64,000 bases of DNA, taken from assembly GCF_036032445.1 (NCBI RefSeq), contig NZ_CP107932.1, positions 2,482,501-2,546,500 on the forward strand. The letters run 5' to 3'. The stretch's first letter is position 1; every line of letters begins with the position of its first letter. Of the stretch, positions 36,141 through 44,967 are shown piece by piece. The position numbers and the translations under genes were made by a program. The notes beneath the pieces were generated by a model. It did no database searches and was not told where the DNA came from. It saw nothing but the letters and a program-made list of their open reading frames with translations. The DNA is from Nocardia sp. NBC_00416 (lineage in GTDB: Bacteria > Actinomycetota > Actinomycetes > Mycobacteriales > Mycobacteriaceae).

Positions 36141-37378
36141 AGCACGTGGCTCTCGACCAACCCGGCGATGCGGTCCTCGTCGTAACCGAGCAGGTCGGTG
36201 AGCACCCGTGCGGTGTGCTCACCGAGAGCGGGGGCCGGGCGGTCGAGACTCGTATCGCTGTCGGACATGGTGATGGGCAGACCGCTACCGAACAACTCGA
36301 CCACCGTGCCGTACGTGGGGTGCGCGAGCGGAACGACATCGCCGCGGCCCACCACCAGCGGGTCACGCACGGCGTCGCGGGGCGCGCGGACTTCGGCGCA
36401 GGGCGCGCCGTGGCCTTCGAGGTCGGCGATCACCTTCGCGAGCGGTTTGTCCGCGGCCCACCGGCCGATCATCGCGTGCAGTTCGGCGGCGTTGTGGACA
36501 CGCCCGTCCCGCTGGGCGAACCTGGGGTCGGCGACGAGATCGGGCCGGCCGATCGCGGTCAGGACGCCGTGGGCGAATCCGTCGGTCGGCGCGCAGATCG
36601 CGAAATACCCGTCTTCGGCCTCGAAGGTGCCGAAGGGGGCCAACCGGGGCACCAGTGCGCCGGTGCGGGTGGGCAGTCCGATCATCTCGAAGGCGTCGAA
36701 CGGCTCGGCGGCGACCATCGAGGTCAGCGCGCCGAGCATGGACACATCGACGTGCTGACCACGGCCGGTGCTCTCGGCTTGCAGGACCGCCGAGAGGGTG
36801 CCGATAACGGCGAACAGCGGAGCGACCAGGTCGCCGACCGGCAACCCGAACCGGACAGGAGGATCTCCCGGGCTACCGGCCGTCATCATGACACCGCTCA
36901 GCGCCTGGATGATGGTGTCCATGGCCTTGCCCGTACCGGGGCCGCCCTGGGCGCCGAAGCCACTGATCGAGGTGTAGACGAGCCGTGGATTGACCGCGGC
37001 GACCGCGGCGTGATCGATGCCGAGCCGCTGGGTGACTCCCGCGCTGTAGTTCTCGACCACGATATCGGCCGCGGCGGCGAGGTCCAGGAAGACCTGCTTG
37101 CCGCGCGGGTCTTTCAAATCGAGCGTGATCGATTCCTTGTTCCTGCCCCGCGAGAGCATCGATACCGACATATCTTCGGCGCTGGTGCGGTGCACGGACA
37201 GACCGTCGCGGGTGACATAGGGCGAATTGTTCCGGGCGGCGTCGCCGCCGCGCTCCGGATTCTCGATCTTGATCACCCGCGCACCGAGCCCGGCGAGCAG
37301 CAGCGTCGCATAGGGACCGGCGAGAGCGGTGGTCAGGTCGAGCACGACCTTTCCGTCGAGTGGTCGCTGGGACATCAT
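36137..37378 (-). CDS. CaiB/BaiF family III CoA-transferase
   Basis: 413 residues from ATGATG at 37378/37375, preceded by AAAGGA. Family features are VVLDLTTALAGPYATLLLAGLGARVIKIENPERGGDA (opening, spread over two strands), the acyl-enzyme Asp in GKAMDTIIQALSGVMM, SMLGALTSM and APFGTFEAEDGYFAICAP. It moves CoA between carboxylic acids through a glutamyl/aspartyl anhydride. The gene overlaps both the CapA-like stop and the dehydratase-like start. It most likely supplies the CoA ester used by the following two-subunit enzyme. Confidence 0.93.
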   Translation of the reverse strand: MMSQRPLDGKVVLDLTTALAGPYATLLLAGLGARVIKIENPERGGDAARNNSPYVTRDGLSVHRTSAEDMSVSMLSRGRNKESITLDLKDPRGKQVFLDLAAAADIVVENYSAGVTQRLGIDHAAVAAVNPRLVYTSISGFGAQGGPGTGKAMDTIIQALSGVMMTAGSPGDPPVRFGLPVGDLVAPLFAVIGTLSAVLQAESTGRGQHVDVSMLGALTSMVAAEPFDAFEMIGLPTRTGALVPRLAPFGTFEAEDGYFAICAPTDGFAHGVLTAIGRPDLVADPRFAQRDGRVHNAAELHAMIGRWAADKPLAKVIADLEGHGAPCAEVRAPRDAVRDPLVVGRGDVVPLAHPTYGTVVELFGSGLPITMSDSDTSLDRPAPALGEHTARVLTDLLGYDEDRIAGLVESHVL

Positions 37379-38529
37379 CGAATCCTTTGCTGTGCTGCGG
37401 GAGCCGTGACGGCGACGATGTCGCCCTGCCACCGGAACTCGGTGTCGAAACCGGCGGCCCGCGAGATCTTCTCGATATAGGCCACCACCCCCGCGGCCCG
37501 CGGGTCATCGGCGGTGAGCGGTATCGGGCGCGCGTCGTCGTCGATCCAGCAGGGGACGAAACCGGCCGTGTTCAGGCCATCCTCATCGAATGTGCATATC
37601 GCGACCGCGGTGTTGCGGCTTTCGGGGTGGAACGGGTAGGACGGCATGGCCGGATCCGGGACGAAACCGAACATCCGCTGCCGGCGATCGGCCCATGCGC
37701 GGCGCTCGGCGGAATCGCCGCCGGTCGGGCTCAGCGCGTGGGTGACGGTGACGAAATTGCCCAGCCCGTGGAAGATCGGCTTGCCGTGGTAGATCTCGAT
37801 GCCACGCATGATGTGCGCGTGATGCCCGATCACCATATCGGCGCCCGCGTCGATCGCGGCCCGGGAGACCGGCGATTCGTAGTCGGCCAGCAGGGCTGGA
37901 GTGTGCCCGATTCCCTTGTGCAGGGCGACCGCTACGACATCGACCCGATCACGCAGCGCGCGGATGTCTTCTGTCATGCGGGCGAGGCTGTCCGGCGCGG
38001 CGAAGGTGTAGACGGTGGGTGGGCCGCCGGGCGTGGCACTGTCGAGTTCGTAGTGGGTCAGCACCTTCACATATGCGGCTCCGGCCTTCTGCGATGCCGC
38101 CCAGGACTCGCGCGGTCCGACACAGTTGTAGCTGAGTACGCCGACGCGAAGGCCGGCCGCGTCGAGTACGGCGGGCTCGCGGGCGTCGGCGAGATTCGCC
38201 CCGCCGCCTGCGGTCGCCAGCCCCGCCGCCCGCGAATGCGCGATGGTATCGCGGACGCCCTCGGTCCCGACGTCGTAGAAATGATTGCCGGCCAGGGTGA
38301 CAATGTCGAAGCCGGCGGCCGCGACTTCCGCCAGTGCCGCCGGGTCGGCGGGCGGTGCGGGCACATCGGTGCTCGCCTGGACGGTGCTGGTCGAATGCGG
38401 AACCTCGATATGCCCTACCGCGACATCGGCCGCGTGGAAGAGATGCGCGCTCGGCGCGAAGTAGAACTCGGGCCGCGGTTCGTCGAGGACCAGGTCGCCG
38501 ACGGCGGCGATCGTGCAGATCTGTTTCAC
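37375..38529 (-). CDS. CapA-family metallophosphatase-like protein (copy 1)
   Basis: 384 residues of the CapA/YwtB calcineurin-like fold: AAVGDLVLDE, DVAVGHIEVPHS, IVTLAGNHFYDVGTEG, VALHKGIGHTP and DMVIGHHAHIMRGIEIY, which supply the dimetal ligands (Asp, Asn-His, His, HxH). There is no signal peptide or membrane anchor, unlike capsule CapA, so it is cytoplasmic. It overlaps the ABC ATPase and the CoA-transferase genes by 4 bp. A paralogue ends the rightward operon (50149). In an importer/CoA operon it more likely hydrolyses an imported phosphoester or amide than makes polyglutamate; this is inference. Confidence 0.9.
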   Translation of the reverse strand: MKQICTIAAVGDLVLDEPRPEFYFAPSAHLFHAADVAVGHIEVPHSTSTVQASTDVPAPPADPAALAEVAAAGFDIVTLAGNHFYDVGTEGVRDTIAHSRAAGLATAGGGANLADAREPAVLDAAGLRVGVLSYNCVGPRESWAASQKAGAAYVKVLTHYELDSATPGGPPTVYTFAAPDSLARMTEDIRALRDRVDVVAVALHKGIGHTPALLADYESPVSRAAIDAGADMVIGHHAHIMRGIEIYHGKPIFHGLGNFVTVTHALSPTGGDSAERRAWADRRQRMFGFVPDPAMPSYPFHPESRNTAVAICTFDEDGLNTAGFVPCWIDDDARPIPLTADDPRAAGVVAYIEKISRAAGFDTEFRWQGDIVAVTAPAAQQRIR

Positions 38530-39347
38530 GATGTCTCCTCCACGAGTTCACGGTCGCGCAGCGCCTGCTGCGACTGGGTGAATCGGGTGAGGAACTTCTG
38601 CAGCCGCTCGGTCTGCGGCCGTTCGAAGAATTCGGCGGCGGTGTTCTGCTCGACGATCCTGCCCCGGTCCATGAAGACGCACCAGTCGGCGACCTGCCGG
38701 GCGAATTCCATCTCGTGGGTGACCACGATCATCGTCAGACCGGTCCGGGCGAGATCCTTGATCACCGCCAGCACCTCGTCGACCAGTTCGGGGTCGAGCG
38801 CGCTGGTCGGTTCGTCGAACAGCAGCACGCGGGGCCGGGTGGCGACGGCGCGTGCGATGGCCACCCGCTGTTGTTGCCCACCGGAGAGCTGTCGTGGGTA
38901 TGCCTGCGCCTTATCGGGCAGTCCTACCTTTTCCAGCAGCGATTCAGCATGCGCCCGAGCAGCGTCACGTGACATTCCGTGAACGGCGACCGCGGCCTCG
39001 GTGATATTGCGCAACACGGTCCAATGCGGAAAGAGGTTGAACTGCTGGAAGACCATCCCCATCCGCCGCCGCTGGCGGGCCACTTGTTCATCGGTCAGCG
39101 GGCGCAGAGCGCCGTGCCGGTGGGCGAATCCCAGCAGTTCGTCGTCGAGATGAACGGCACCGCCGTCGATCTCCTCCAACTGGTGGATGCAGCGGACGAG
39201 TGTCGACTTCCCGGAGCCGGACGGCCCCAGGATCACCACCACCTGGCCCTCGGCGACATCCAGGTCCACTCCGTCGAGGGCGGTGGTTCCATGAAAGGTC
39301 TTCCGCAGCTTCGATACCCGCACCACGGTCTTCGGCCGGTCGTTCAT
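38526..39347 (-). CDS. polar amino acid-type ABC transporter ATPase (GlnQ/HisP-like)
   Basis: 273 residues. Walker A is GPSGSGKST, the signature LSGGQQQRVAIARAVA, Walker B VLLFDEPTSALDPE, and the H-loop VVTHEMEFARQVAD. GMVFQQFNLFPHWTVLRNI is typical of amino-acid importers. The start at ATG 39347 overlaps the permease stop by 4 bp; the open frame runs far upstream but only as a shadow of the permease. It energises uptake together with the permease and the lipoprotein at 40323. Confidence 0.95.
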   Translation of the reverse strand: MNDRPKTVVRVSKLRKTFHGTTALDGVDLDVAEGQVVVILGPSGSGKSTLVRCIHQLEEIDGGAVHLDDELLGFAHRHGALRPLTDEQVARQRRRMGMVFQQFNLFPHWTVLRNITEAAVAVHGMSRDAARAHAESLLEKVGLPDKAQAYPRQLSGGQQQRVAIARAVATRPRVLLFDEPTSALDPELVDEVLAVIKDLARTGLTMIVVTHEMEFARQVADWCVFMDRGRIVEQNTAAEFFERPQTERLQKFLTRFTQSQQALRDRELVEETS

Positions 39348-40279
39348 CGTGAGATCACTCCTCGGGTGAGTGCGGTGCGCCAGGTGGATCGTTTCGGGCT
39401 CTCCGCGCGCCGCAGGCCCGTGCCGTACCGGCGCTCGAGCCGGCGTTGCACGGCCGTCAGCAGGGAGACGACGACCAGGTACCAGACACAGGCGACGATG
39501 AGCAGTGGCACCACCTGGTAGGTGCGGTTGTAGATCAGTTGGACCGAGAACAGCAGATCGGTCATCGCGATCACCGAGACCAGAGATGTCCCCTTGAGCA
39601 GCGAGATGAACTGGTTTCCGGTGGGCGGCACGATGACCCGCATGGCCTGCGGCAGGATGACGCGGGAGAACGTCCGCCATTTCGTGAAACCCATCGCGAG
39701 AGCCGCATCGCGCTGTCCGGTGTCCACGGCGCCCAATCCCGAGCGGATGATCTCCGACATATAGGCGGCCTCGTGCAGGCTGAGACCGATCAATGCCGCG
39801 GTGAGCGGGCTGATGAGCTCGGTCGAGGACCACGATACGAAGGTCGCGCCGAAGGGGATGCCGAGGGAGATCTCCGGCAGCAGATAGGCGAGATTGAACC
39901 AGAAGATCAGCTGCACCAGCGGCGGAATACCGCGGAAGAGGCCGACATAGAGCCGACACACCATCCGGACCGGCAGAAAATCGCTGGATTGCCCGGCAGC
40001 CAGCCCGACTCCGAGCAGTGAGCCGACCGCCATCCCGACGACGGTGATGAACACCGACATGGCCAGGCCCTTCAGGACCGACGGATAGAACAGATACCCC
40101 CACACGATGTCCCACTGGAAACGGTCGTTGGTGAGCACGAAGGAGACCAGCTGCGCAGCGAATACCAGGAGGACGACCGATACCATCCAGCGCAGCGGCC
40201 GCAGGCGGGGGCGAGCGCGGGAGACATCGGTGTCATGGGGTGCGTGCCGGAGGGTCCGGGCGGGCAGAACGGTGGTCAT
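39344..40279 (-). CDS. polar amino acid-type ABC transporter permease
   Basis: 311 residues with an N-terminal cytoplasmic tail and about six membrane helices. The HisMQ/GlnP signatures are GLAMSVFITVVGMAVGSLLG, LYVGLFRGIPPLVQL and the EAA-like loop LHEAAYMSEIIRSGLGAVDT, then GQRDAALAMGFTKWRTF. One permease gene only, so it probably works as a homodimer. It is 43 bp downstream of the binding lipoprotein gene. Confidence 0.94.
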   Translation of the reverse strand: MTTVLPARTLRHAPHDTDVSRARPRLRPLRWMVSVVLLVFAAQLVSFVLTNDRFQWDIVWGYLFYPSVLKGLAMSVFITVVGMAVGSLLGVGLAAGQSSDFLPVRMVCRLYVGLFRGIPPLVQLIFWFNLAYLLPEISLGIPFGATFVSWSSTELISPLTAALIGLSLHEAAYMSEIIRSGLGAVDTGQRDAALAMGFTKWRTFSRVILPQAMRVIVPPTGNQFISLLKGTSLVSVIAMTDLLFSVQLIYNRTYQVVPLLIVACVWYLVVVSLLTAVQRRLERRYGTGLRRAESPKRSTWRTALTRGVISR

Positions 40280-40322
40280 CGGTTTCTTCGCTCCTCGGTC
40301 GCAGGTGAATACCGCGGCGCGG

Positions 40323-41240
40323 TCAGTCAGCCGGGGTGGGGTTGAGAACGGGAGCGGGAACGGCGATATCCTCGAGTTGCCACTTCTTCACCAATTCGGC
40401 GTACTGGCCGCCGTCGAACAGCAGTGTGAACGCCTCGTAGAAAACCGGCGCGAGCTGATTTGCCTTGGGCGACAGCAGCACCAGTTGATCGGCGAGGGCG
40501 CCCTGCTCTTCGGTCTGGGCGACGGCCCGCCACGTATTCGGTTGCGTGGCAGCGGTATCGATCGCCCCACTTTGAGTGAGGGCGGCCGAATCCGCGCGAC
40601 CCGACTGCACCGCCAGCAGGGTGGAATTGGTATCGGCGAGACCGACGAACTCGACGGGCCGCTCGCCCCGATCCACACACCAGGCCGCCAGTTTGCGGAC
40701 CTGCTCCTCGGTAATGGACCCGACCACCCCGGCGGATCGAGTGCCGCAGAGCTGGTCGGTGTTCTGCGCCGATATCCCGCCGGTCAGCGGGATCAGGTAG
40801 GAGGTGCGACTGGTCAGCCATTGCACACCGTCGAACTGGGTGAGCCGCTCCGGCGTCGCCTTCACCGGACCGTTGAACGCGTCGTACCGTCCCGACAGCA
40901 TTCCCGAGAGCATGGCGGGCAGCCCACTGGTGATCTCGGTGCGGATCGGGATGCCGAGTACGCCCGAAAGCGCCTGCTGGAGGTCGGGATCCATACCGGT
41001 GACCGTCTTGCCGTCCGGGCCCACGGTGCGGTACGGCGGATGTGAGTCACCGGCGAAGACGATCTCCCCCTTGTCCTTGATCGCCTGCGGAAGCCGGTCG
41101 TAGAGCACACCGGCGTTGTCGCCCGGCCCCGAGAGCTGTTGGCTGTCGACGCCTTTCTGGTCGATCGATGTACATCCGGTCAGCGCCAGAGCGGTGAGCG
41201 CGACAGCGGCAAACAGGGCTCTGGAACGTTCGAGCCTCAT
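40323..41240 (-). CDS. amino acid-type ABC transporter substrate-binding lipoprotein
   Basis: 305 residues from ATG 41240, with GAGGG before it. The signal peptide ends in the lipobox LALTGC, so the mature protein is anchored at the outer membrane face by a lipidated Cys. The SBP family 3 fold is seen in IVFAGDSHPPYRTVGPDGKT, VTGMDPDLQQALSGVLG and FDGVQWLTSRTSYLIPLTGG. First gene of the leftward operon, with a good promoter at 41349-41321. The ligand is probably a small amino-acid-like molecule. Confidence 0.93.
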   Translation of the reverse strand: MRLERSRALFAAVALTALALTGCTSIDQKGVDSQQLSGPGDNAGVLYDRLPQAIKDKGEIVFAGDSHPPYRTVGPDGKTVTGMDPDLQQALSGVLGIPIRTEITSGLPAMLSGMLSGRYDAFNGPVKATPERLTQFDGVQWLTSRTSYLIPLTGGISAQNTDQLCGTRSAGVVGSITEEQVRKLAAWCVDRGERPVEFVGLADTNSTLLAVQSGRADSAALTQSGAIDTAATQPNTWRAVAQTEEQGALADQLVLLSPKANQLAPVFYEAFTLLFDGGQYAELVKKWQLEDIAVPAPVLNPTPAD

Positions 41241-41320
41241 TGTGGTCCCTCGCTTGTGCGTCGGAGAGCCTCGAGACCCGCGGTCCCTGAAGCCCGAAAG
41301 TGATGCGTGCAACAGGGCCG

Positions 41321-41349
41321 AAGTTAGTCTAATTGATTGTGGCCGTCAA
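41321..41349 (-). promoter_or_regulatory. promoter of the leftward ABC/CapA/CoA-transferase operon
   Basis: On the minus strand TTGACG (41349-41344) and TAACTT (41326-41321) are 17 bp apart, about 80 bp before the lipoprotein start. Flanking AT-rich DNA (CAATCAATTAG) stands out from the local GC content. A PaaX protein is the likely regulator. Confidence 0.6.
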
Positions 41350-41369
41350 GAAAGTGACTAAAGTTGAGT

Positions 41370-42200
41370 TCATTCCTCGCCGAGCGGACGCAGCTCGAGA
41401 CGCTCGGCCGCCTCCCGCCGAGCCGGGGGATCCAGCCGGTCGTGCAGATCGCGGAACAGTCGCTGCGCGGGCACGGCGGGCCAGTCCGCGGGCAGATGTT
41501 CCAACGGCAGCCGCGGATCCTGCCGGATGACCTCCAGCCAGTCGGTGACCAGCAGCAGCTGGGTCGCCAACGGACCGACCGACCGCTTCTCATCGGCACC
41601 GGACCAGCGATCGAGGAACTGCGCATACCGGTCGGCGATGCCGGCGATATCCCATGCGTCGCGCAGCATGGCCGATACGTCCATCCCGGAATCGGCGCGG
41701 CCGTGGAACACACGTACCCGGTCGGCGCCCGCCACCCCCTCGAGGATTTCCCCGACGTCCCGGGTGGTGCACGAGATCCACAGCCCGCCCTGCAACAACC
41801 CGAATCCCGCCCATTGCAGGCGAACTCGCAAGTCGTGGCGCTGCTTCTGCCACGAATCGGGGAAACTGAAACTCAGCAGCGTCCAGCTGCCGTCCCAGTT
41901 GTCCTCCGTCGCGCCGGTGCGCCAGATCCGGGCGTGCCCGTCCTGCAGGATCGCCTGCGCCCGCGGTGTCAGACCGACGTAGGCGTTCCGACCGAACCGA
42001 TGCCTGGTCAACAGGTTGCGTTTCACCATCCGGTTCAGAGCCGAGCGGGTCGCGTGCTCACCGACGCCGAGCGAGGCGAAGACGTCGAGCACTCCCGACG
42101 TGCCCAGGACCACGTCGCGACCGAGCACATACCGCCCGAGGACCGTGAGCAACAGACCCTGCGGCTTCACCGCGGTACCGGAATCCTCATGCACTTCCAT
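41370..42200 (-). CDS. PaaX-family transcriptional regulator (copy 2)
   Basis: 276 residues from ATG 42200. The winged helix (KPQGLLLTVLGRYVLGRDVV, then VGEHATRSALNRMVKRNLLT) and the central domain (NWDGSWTLLSFSFPDSWQKQ, LQWAGFGLLQGGLWISC) are PaaX-like; the C-terminal LPADWPAVPAQRLFRDLHDRL is kept. It is the most divergent of the three PaaX copies. No clear ribosome site exists; instead a perfect palindrome, TCGTCAC-4-GTGACGA, lies just before the start and suggests self-control. It stands between the two divergent operons, downstream-facing into the promoter of the lipoprotein gene. Confidence 0.9.
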   Translation of the reverse strand: MEVHEDSGTAVKPQGLLLTVLGRYVLGRDVVLGTSGVLDVFASLGVGEHATRSALNRMVKRNLLTRHRFGRNAYVGLTPRAQAILQDGHARIWRTGATEDNWDGSWTLLSFSFPDSWQKQRHDLRVRLQWAGFGLLQGGLWISCTTRDVGEILEGVAGADRVRVFHGRADSGMDVSAMLRDAWDIAGIADRYAQFLDRWSGADEKRSVGPLATQLLLVTDWLEVIRQDPRLPLEHLPADWPAVPAQRLFRDLHDRLDPPARREAAERLELRPLGEE

Positions 42201-42205
42201 TGCGT

Positions 42206-42223
42206 TCGTCACAAAGGTGACGA
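42206..42223. promoter_or_regulatory. palindromic site at the PaaX copy 2 start
   Basis: TCGTCACAAAGGTGACGA: 7-bp perfect arms around AAAG, placed 5 to 23 bases before the ATG at 42200. Binding here would block ribosome access and transcription alike. Probably an autoregulatory operator. Confidence 0.5.
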
Positions 42224-42313
42224 TACTGGACCCGAGTCGGAGGAGTAGCGGACACACTGCTCACCGGTGGCTGTCACGCACCGAGTTCATGCACCGGCGC
42301 ATCGAGCGAGCGA

Positions 42314-43219
42314 TCACCCGATCGCCGATTCGGCGAACAGGTGATGGTCGGCCAAGGCGGCCAGCCCGGGATCGAATTGCGCGACGATCTCGCGGAAGCG
42401 GAGCTCGGCACGGGCTCCCAGACTGTTGTACACATCGACGACCAAAGCCCGCGCCGCGGCTCGCGGCCAGTCCGACGGCAGCAGTTCGGCTGGGAGGTTC
42501 GGGTCCAACGTCGGAAACACCCGCCAGTCGGTCACGATCTCGGTCCGCAGCCGCAGCGCCTGCGCCGGCGACACCGTCGACACCGCCATCGCCTGCCAGC
42601 ACGGGAGATAGGCGGTGAGAAATCCGCGGTATCCGGCGTCGAGCACATCCAGCTCGAAGGAGCCGGGAACGACGTCTTCGATGAGCCCGCGTGACAACTC
42701 TTCACCGCGCAGCACCGTCACACTCGCGAGCCCCAGCGAGTCCGCCAGGGCGAGCACAGCGTCGCTCCTGTTGTGCGGCGAGAACCACACCGCGTCGAAA
42801 AGCGTCCCGAATTGGAGTCGGCGCAACCCGTCCCGCAGTGCGCGGCGCGCATCTCGATCCCCCTCCGGCACCGAGAACGCGACCACAGTCCACTTGCCGT
42901 CCCATTCCGGCGCCCGCGCACCGAAGGCGAACAACCGGCGCATATGCCCGACGATCACCTCCTGGCCGTGCGGCGGGAGTCCATAGGCCGTGGCGCGCCC
43001 GTGCCGCGACGTCGCGAGCAGACCCCGCTCCGCGACACGGCGTACCGCGGCTCGCGCGGACGGCGCGGTGATCCCGAACTCCTCCAGCAGCCGCACCAGC
43101 GCACCGGAGGGCAGGTGTTCGGCGCGGTGGAACCAGTAGTCGCCGAGCAGGGTCGTCAACAGGCGCTGCGGTTGCGCACCCTGTTGCGCACGAGGCAGAA
43201 CACGCACGGACTCGACCAC
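42314..43219 (-). CDS. PaaX-family transcriptional regulator (copy 3)
   Basis: 301 residues from GTG 43219, with GGAGGA nine bases upstream. The sequence runs parallel to copy 1 at 31449: LLTTLLGDYWFHRAEHLPSG, AVRRVAERGLLATSRHGRAT, WDGKWTVVAFSVPEGDRDAR, LPSDWPRAAARALVVDVYNSL. It is divergent from the oligopeptide ABC operon with 167 bp between the starts, so it likely controls that operon. The effector is expected to be a CoA thioester, as for PaaX itself. Confidence 0.92.
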   Translation of the reverse strand: MVESVRVLPRAQQGAQPQRLLTTLLGDYWFHRAEHLPSGALVRLLEEFGITAPSARAAVRRVAERGLLATSRHGRATAYGLPPHGQEVIVGHMRRLFAFGARAPEWDGKWTVVAFSVPEGDRDARRALRDGLRRLQFGTLFDAVWFSPHNRSDAVLALADSLGLASVTVLRGEELSRGLIEDVVPGSFELDVLDAGYRGFLTAYLPCWQAMAVSTVSPAQALRLRTEIVTDWRVFPTLDPNLPAELLPSDWPRAAARALVVDVYNSLGARAELRFREIVAQFDPGLAALADHHLFAESAIG

Positions 43220-43282
43220 TCTGGGACTCCTCCCGATCTTCGATCAGGTCGCAATGGACGGCACCAATTGGATACAGATTAA

Positions 43283-43310
43283 TTGACGCCCGTACATCTT
43301 TGTGTAATAG
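43283..43310 (+). promoter_or_regulatory. promoter of the rightward oligopeptide ABC/PrpD/CapA operon
   Basis: TTGACG (43283-43288) and TAATAG (43305-43310) are separated by 16 bp; a TG lies just before the -10. The palindrome CCAATTGG at 43264-43271 sits immediately upstream and could be a regulator site. The start codon is about 70 bp downstream. Confidence 0.65.
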
Positions 43311-43386
43311 TCGGCGAGCGGCCGCACTGTTGTCTACGCCACAGTTCGCCGCAATCGAGATCCACATCACAGGTCAGGAGCGGCGT

Positions 43387-44967
43387 TTGTCGTCGACCAT
43401 TCGAAAGATGCTGGTCGCCGCCTTGGCGGTCGTCATTACCGGAGGGGTGGTCAGCTGCGCCTCCAGCGCCGCGGTCCACCCGGCACCACCGCGGGAGGGC
43501 CCACCCGAGCACGGCGGTGAGACAACCATCGTGCTGGGAGTCGAAGCCGTCCGAGGTCTGGACCCGGCGCAACTGTTCAACCTCACCCCGTCCGGGGACG
43601 CGAACCGCATGGCCGCGATCTTCGGCCAATTGCTGTCGACCAGTGCCGCCAGCGGTGAGGTTTCACCCGGCCTGGCGGAATCCATGTCGACCGCCGACCA
43701 GGGATCGACATGGACGTTGACCCTGCGCCCGGATCTGCGCTTCTCCGACGGCACAGCCCTGGACGCCGATGCCGTCGTCTACAACTACCGGCGCATCCTC
43801 GCCCCGGGGACCAGATCACCGTTGGCGAAACTGCTCGACGGCATCGACTTCCGGAAGGTCGATTCGCGCAAGGTGGTGTTCAGCCTCGCCCGACCGAACA
43901 ACAGCTTCGACCGCGTCCTGGCCACCAATCTGGCCTACCTCGGCTCCCCCGCCGCGATCGAATCGGACCCGAAAGGATTCGCGAACAGGCCGGTCGGCGC
44001 CGGTCCGTTCGTGCTGGACGAATGGGTCCGTGACGACCATATGACGCTCACCCGGAATACGGCCTACTACGACCCGGACCGGCCCTACCTGGACCGCGTC
44101 ACATTTCTGGTGGTCGCCGACCCGATTCAGCGGGTGAACCTGGTGGCGAGCGGACAGGCCCAGGCCGCCGTACCCGGTTCCGATCTCAGCTACCGCCGCC
44201 GGGCCGCGCAGAGCCGGCTCTCGGTCACCGAGGCGCCCGCCGGCGGCGGCCCCATGTTCGTGTTCAATACGCGGCAGGGCCCGTTCGCCGACCTGCGCGC
44301 CCGGCGCGCCGTCGCCGCCGCACTGGACCTCGGCGATCTCGCCGCCGTGATCGATCCGGGCTCGGCCGCGCCGACAGGCCTCTTCGGAGCCCGTTCACCG
44401 TTCAACACCCGAGGCGATACCGCGCTGGTGGCTCACGACAAAACCCTCGCACAAGCGCTGTTCGACGAATTGGCGAGCGAGGGAAAACCGCTCTCGTTCA
44501 CAATCACCACCGCGCAGAGTGGACTGTTCCGGCGCACAGCCGAATACCTGCAGAGCAGGCTGGGCACCTTTCGAAACGTCACAGTACGTATCGACATAGT
44601 CGACAACACGACGATGGACCAGCGGGTATTCCGGAACCGCGACTACGACCTGACGGCGCAGATCGTGCCCGTCGCCGATCCGGACCCGAACCTCTACAAC
44701 CTGCTGTACACCAACGGCCAGACCAACTACTCCGGTATCAGCGATCCCGCACTCGACACCGCGCTCGACACCGCCCGCTCGACCACCGATCAACAGGCGC
44801 GGACCGCTGCCTACCGAACAGTGGAAGACATCGTCCGCGCCCAACTGCCGGTACTCCCCTTCCGCGAACAGGCCGCCTATACCGTGCACCGGCCCGACCT
44901 GATCGGGCTCGAACTCAGCGGAGACGGCACGCTCCTCTACGACAGGATCGGGAACGCCTCGTCATGA
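43387..44967 (+). CDS. oligopeptide-type ABC transporter substrate-binding lipoprotein (SBP family 5)
   Basis: 526 residues from TTG 43387, which has CAGGAG six bases before it; ATG 43408 is the alternative. The signal peptide ends in a lipobox ITGGVVSC. The family 5 fold is clear: GVEAVRGLDPAQLFNL, WTLTLRPDLRFSDGTALDAD, VGAGPFVLDEWVRDDHMTLT and ARRAVAAALDL. Such proteins bind di- or oligopeptides, nickel or opine-like compounds. First gene of a seven-gene operon in which every junction but one overlaps by 4 bp. Confidence 0.93.
   Translation: MSSTIRKMLVAALAVVITGGVVSCASSAAVHPAPPREGPPEHGGETTIVLGVEAVRGLDPAQLFNLTPSGDANRMAAIFGQLLSTSAASGEVSPGLAESMSTADQGSTWTLTLRPDLRFSDGTALDADAVVYNYRRILAPGTRSPLAKLLDGIDFRKVDSRKVVFSLARPNNSFDRVLATNLAYLGSPAAIESDPKGFANRPVGAGPFVLDEWVRDDHMTLTRNTAYYDPDRPYLDRVTFLVVADPIQRVNLVASGQAQAAVPGSDLSYRRRAAQSRLSVTEAPAGGGPMFVFNTRQGPFADLRARRAVAAALDLGDLAAVIDPGSAAPTGLFGARSPFNTRGDTALVAHDKTLAQALFDELASEGKPLSFTITTAQSGLFRRTAEYLQSRLGTFRNVTVRIDIVDNTTMDQRVFRNRDYDLTAQIVPVADPDPNLYNLLYTNGQTNYSGISDPALDTALDTARSTTDQQARTAAYRTVEDIVRAQLPVLPFREQAAYTVHRPDLIGLELSGDGTLLYDRIGNASS

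Noticed and set aside
38526..40115. A 529-codon frame suggesting a permease-ATPase fusion
   Set aside because: The extra N-terminal part is a shadow of the permease gene; the ATPase starts at 39347 with an ATGA overlap.
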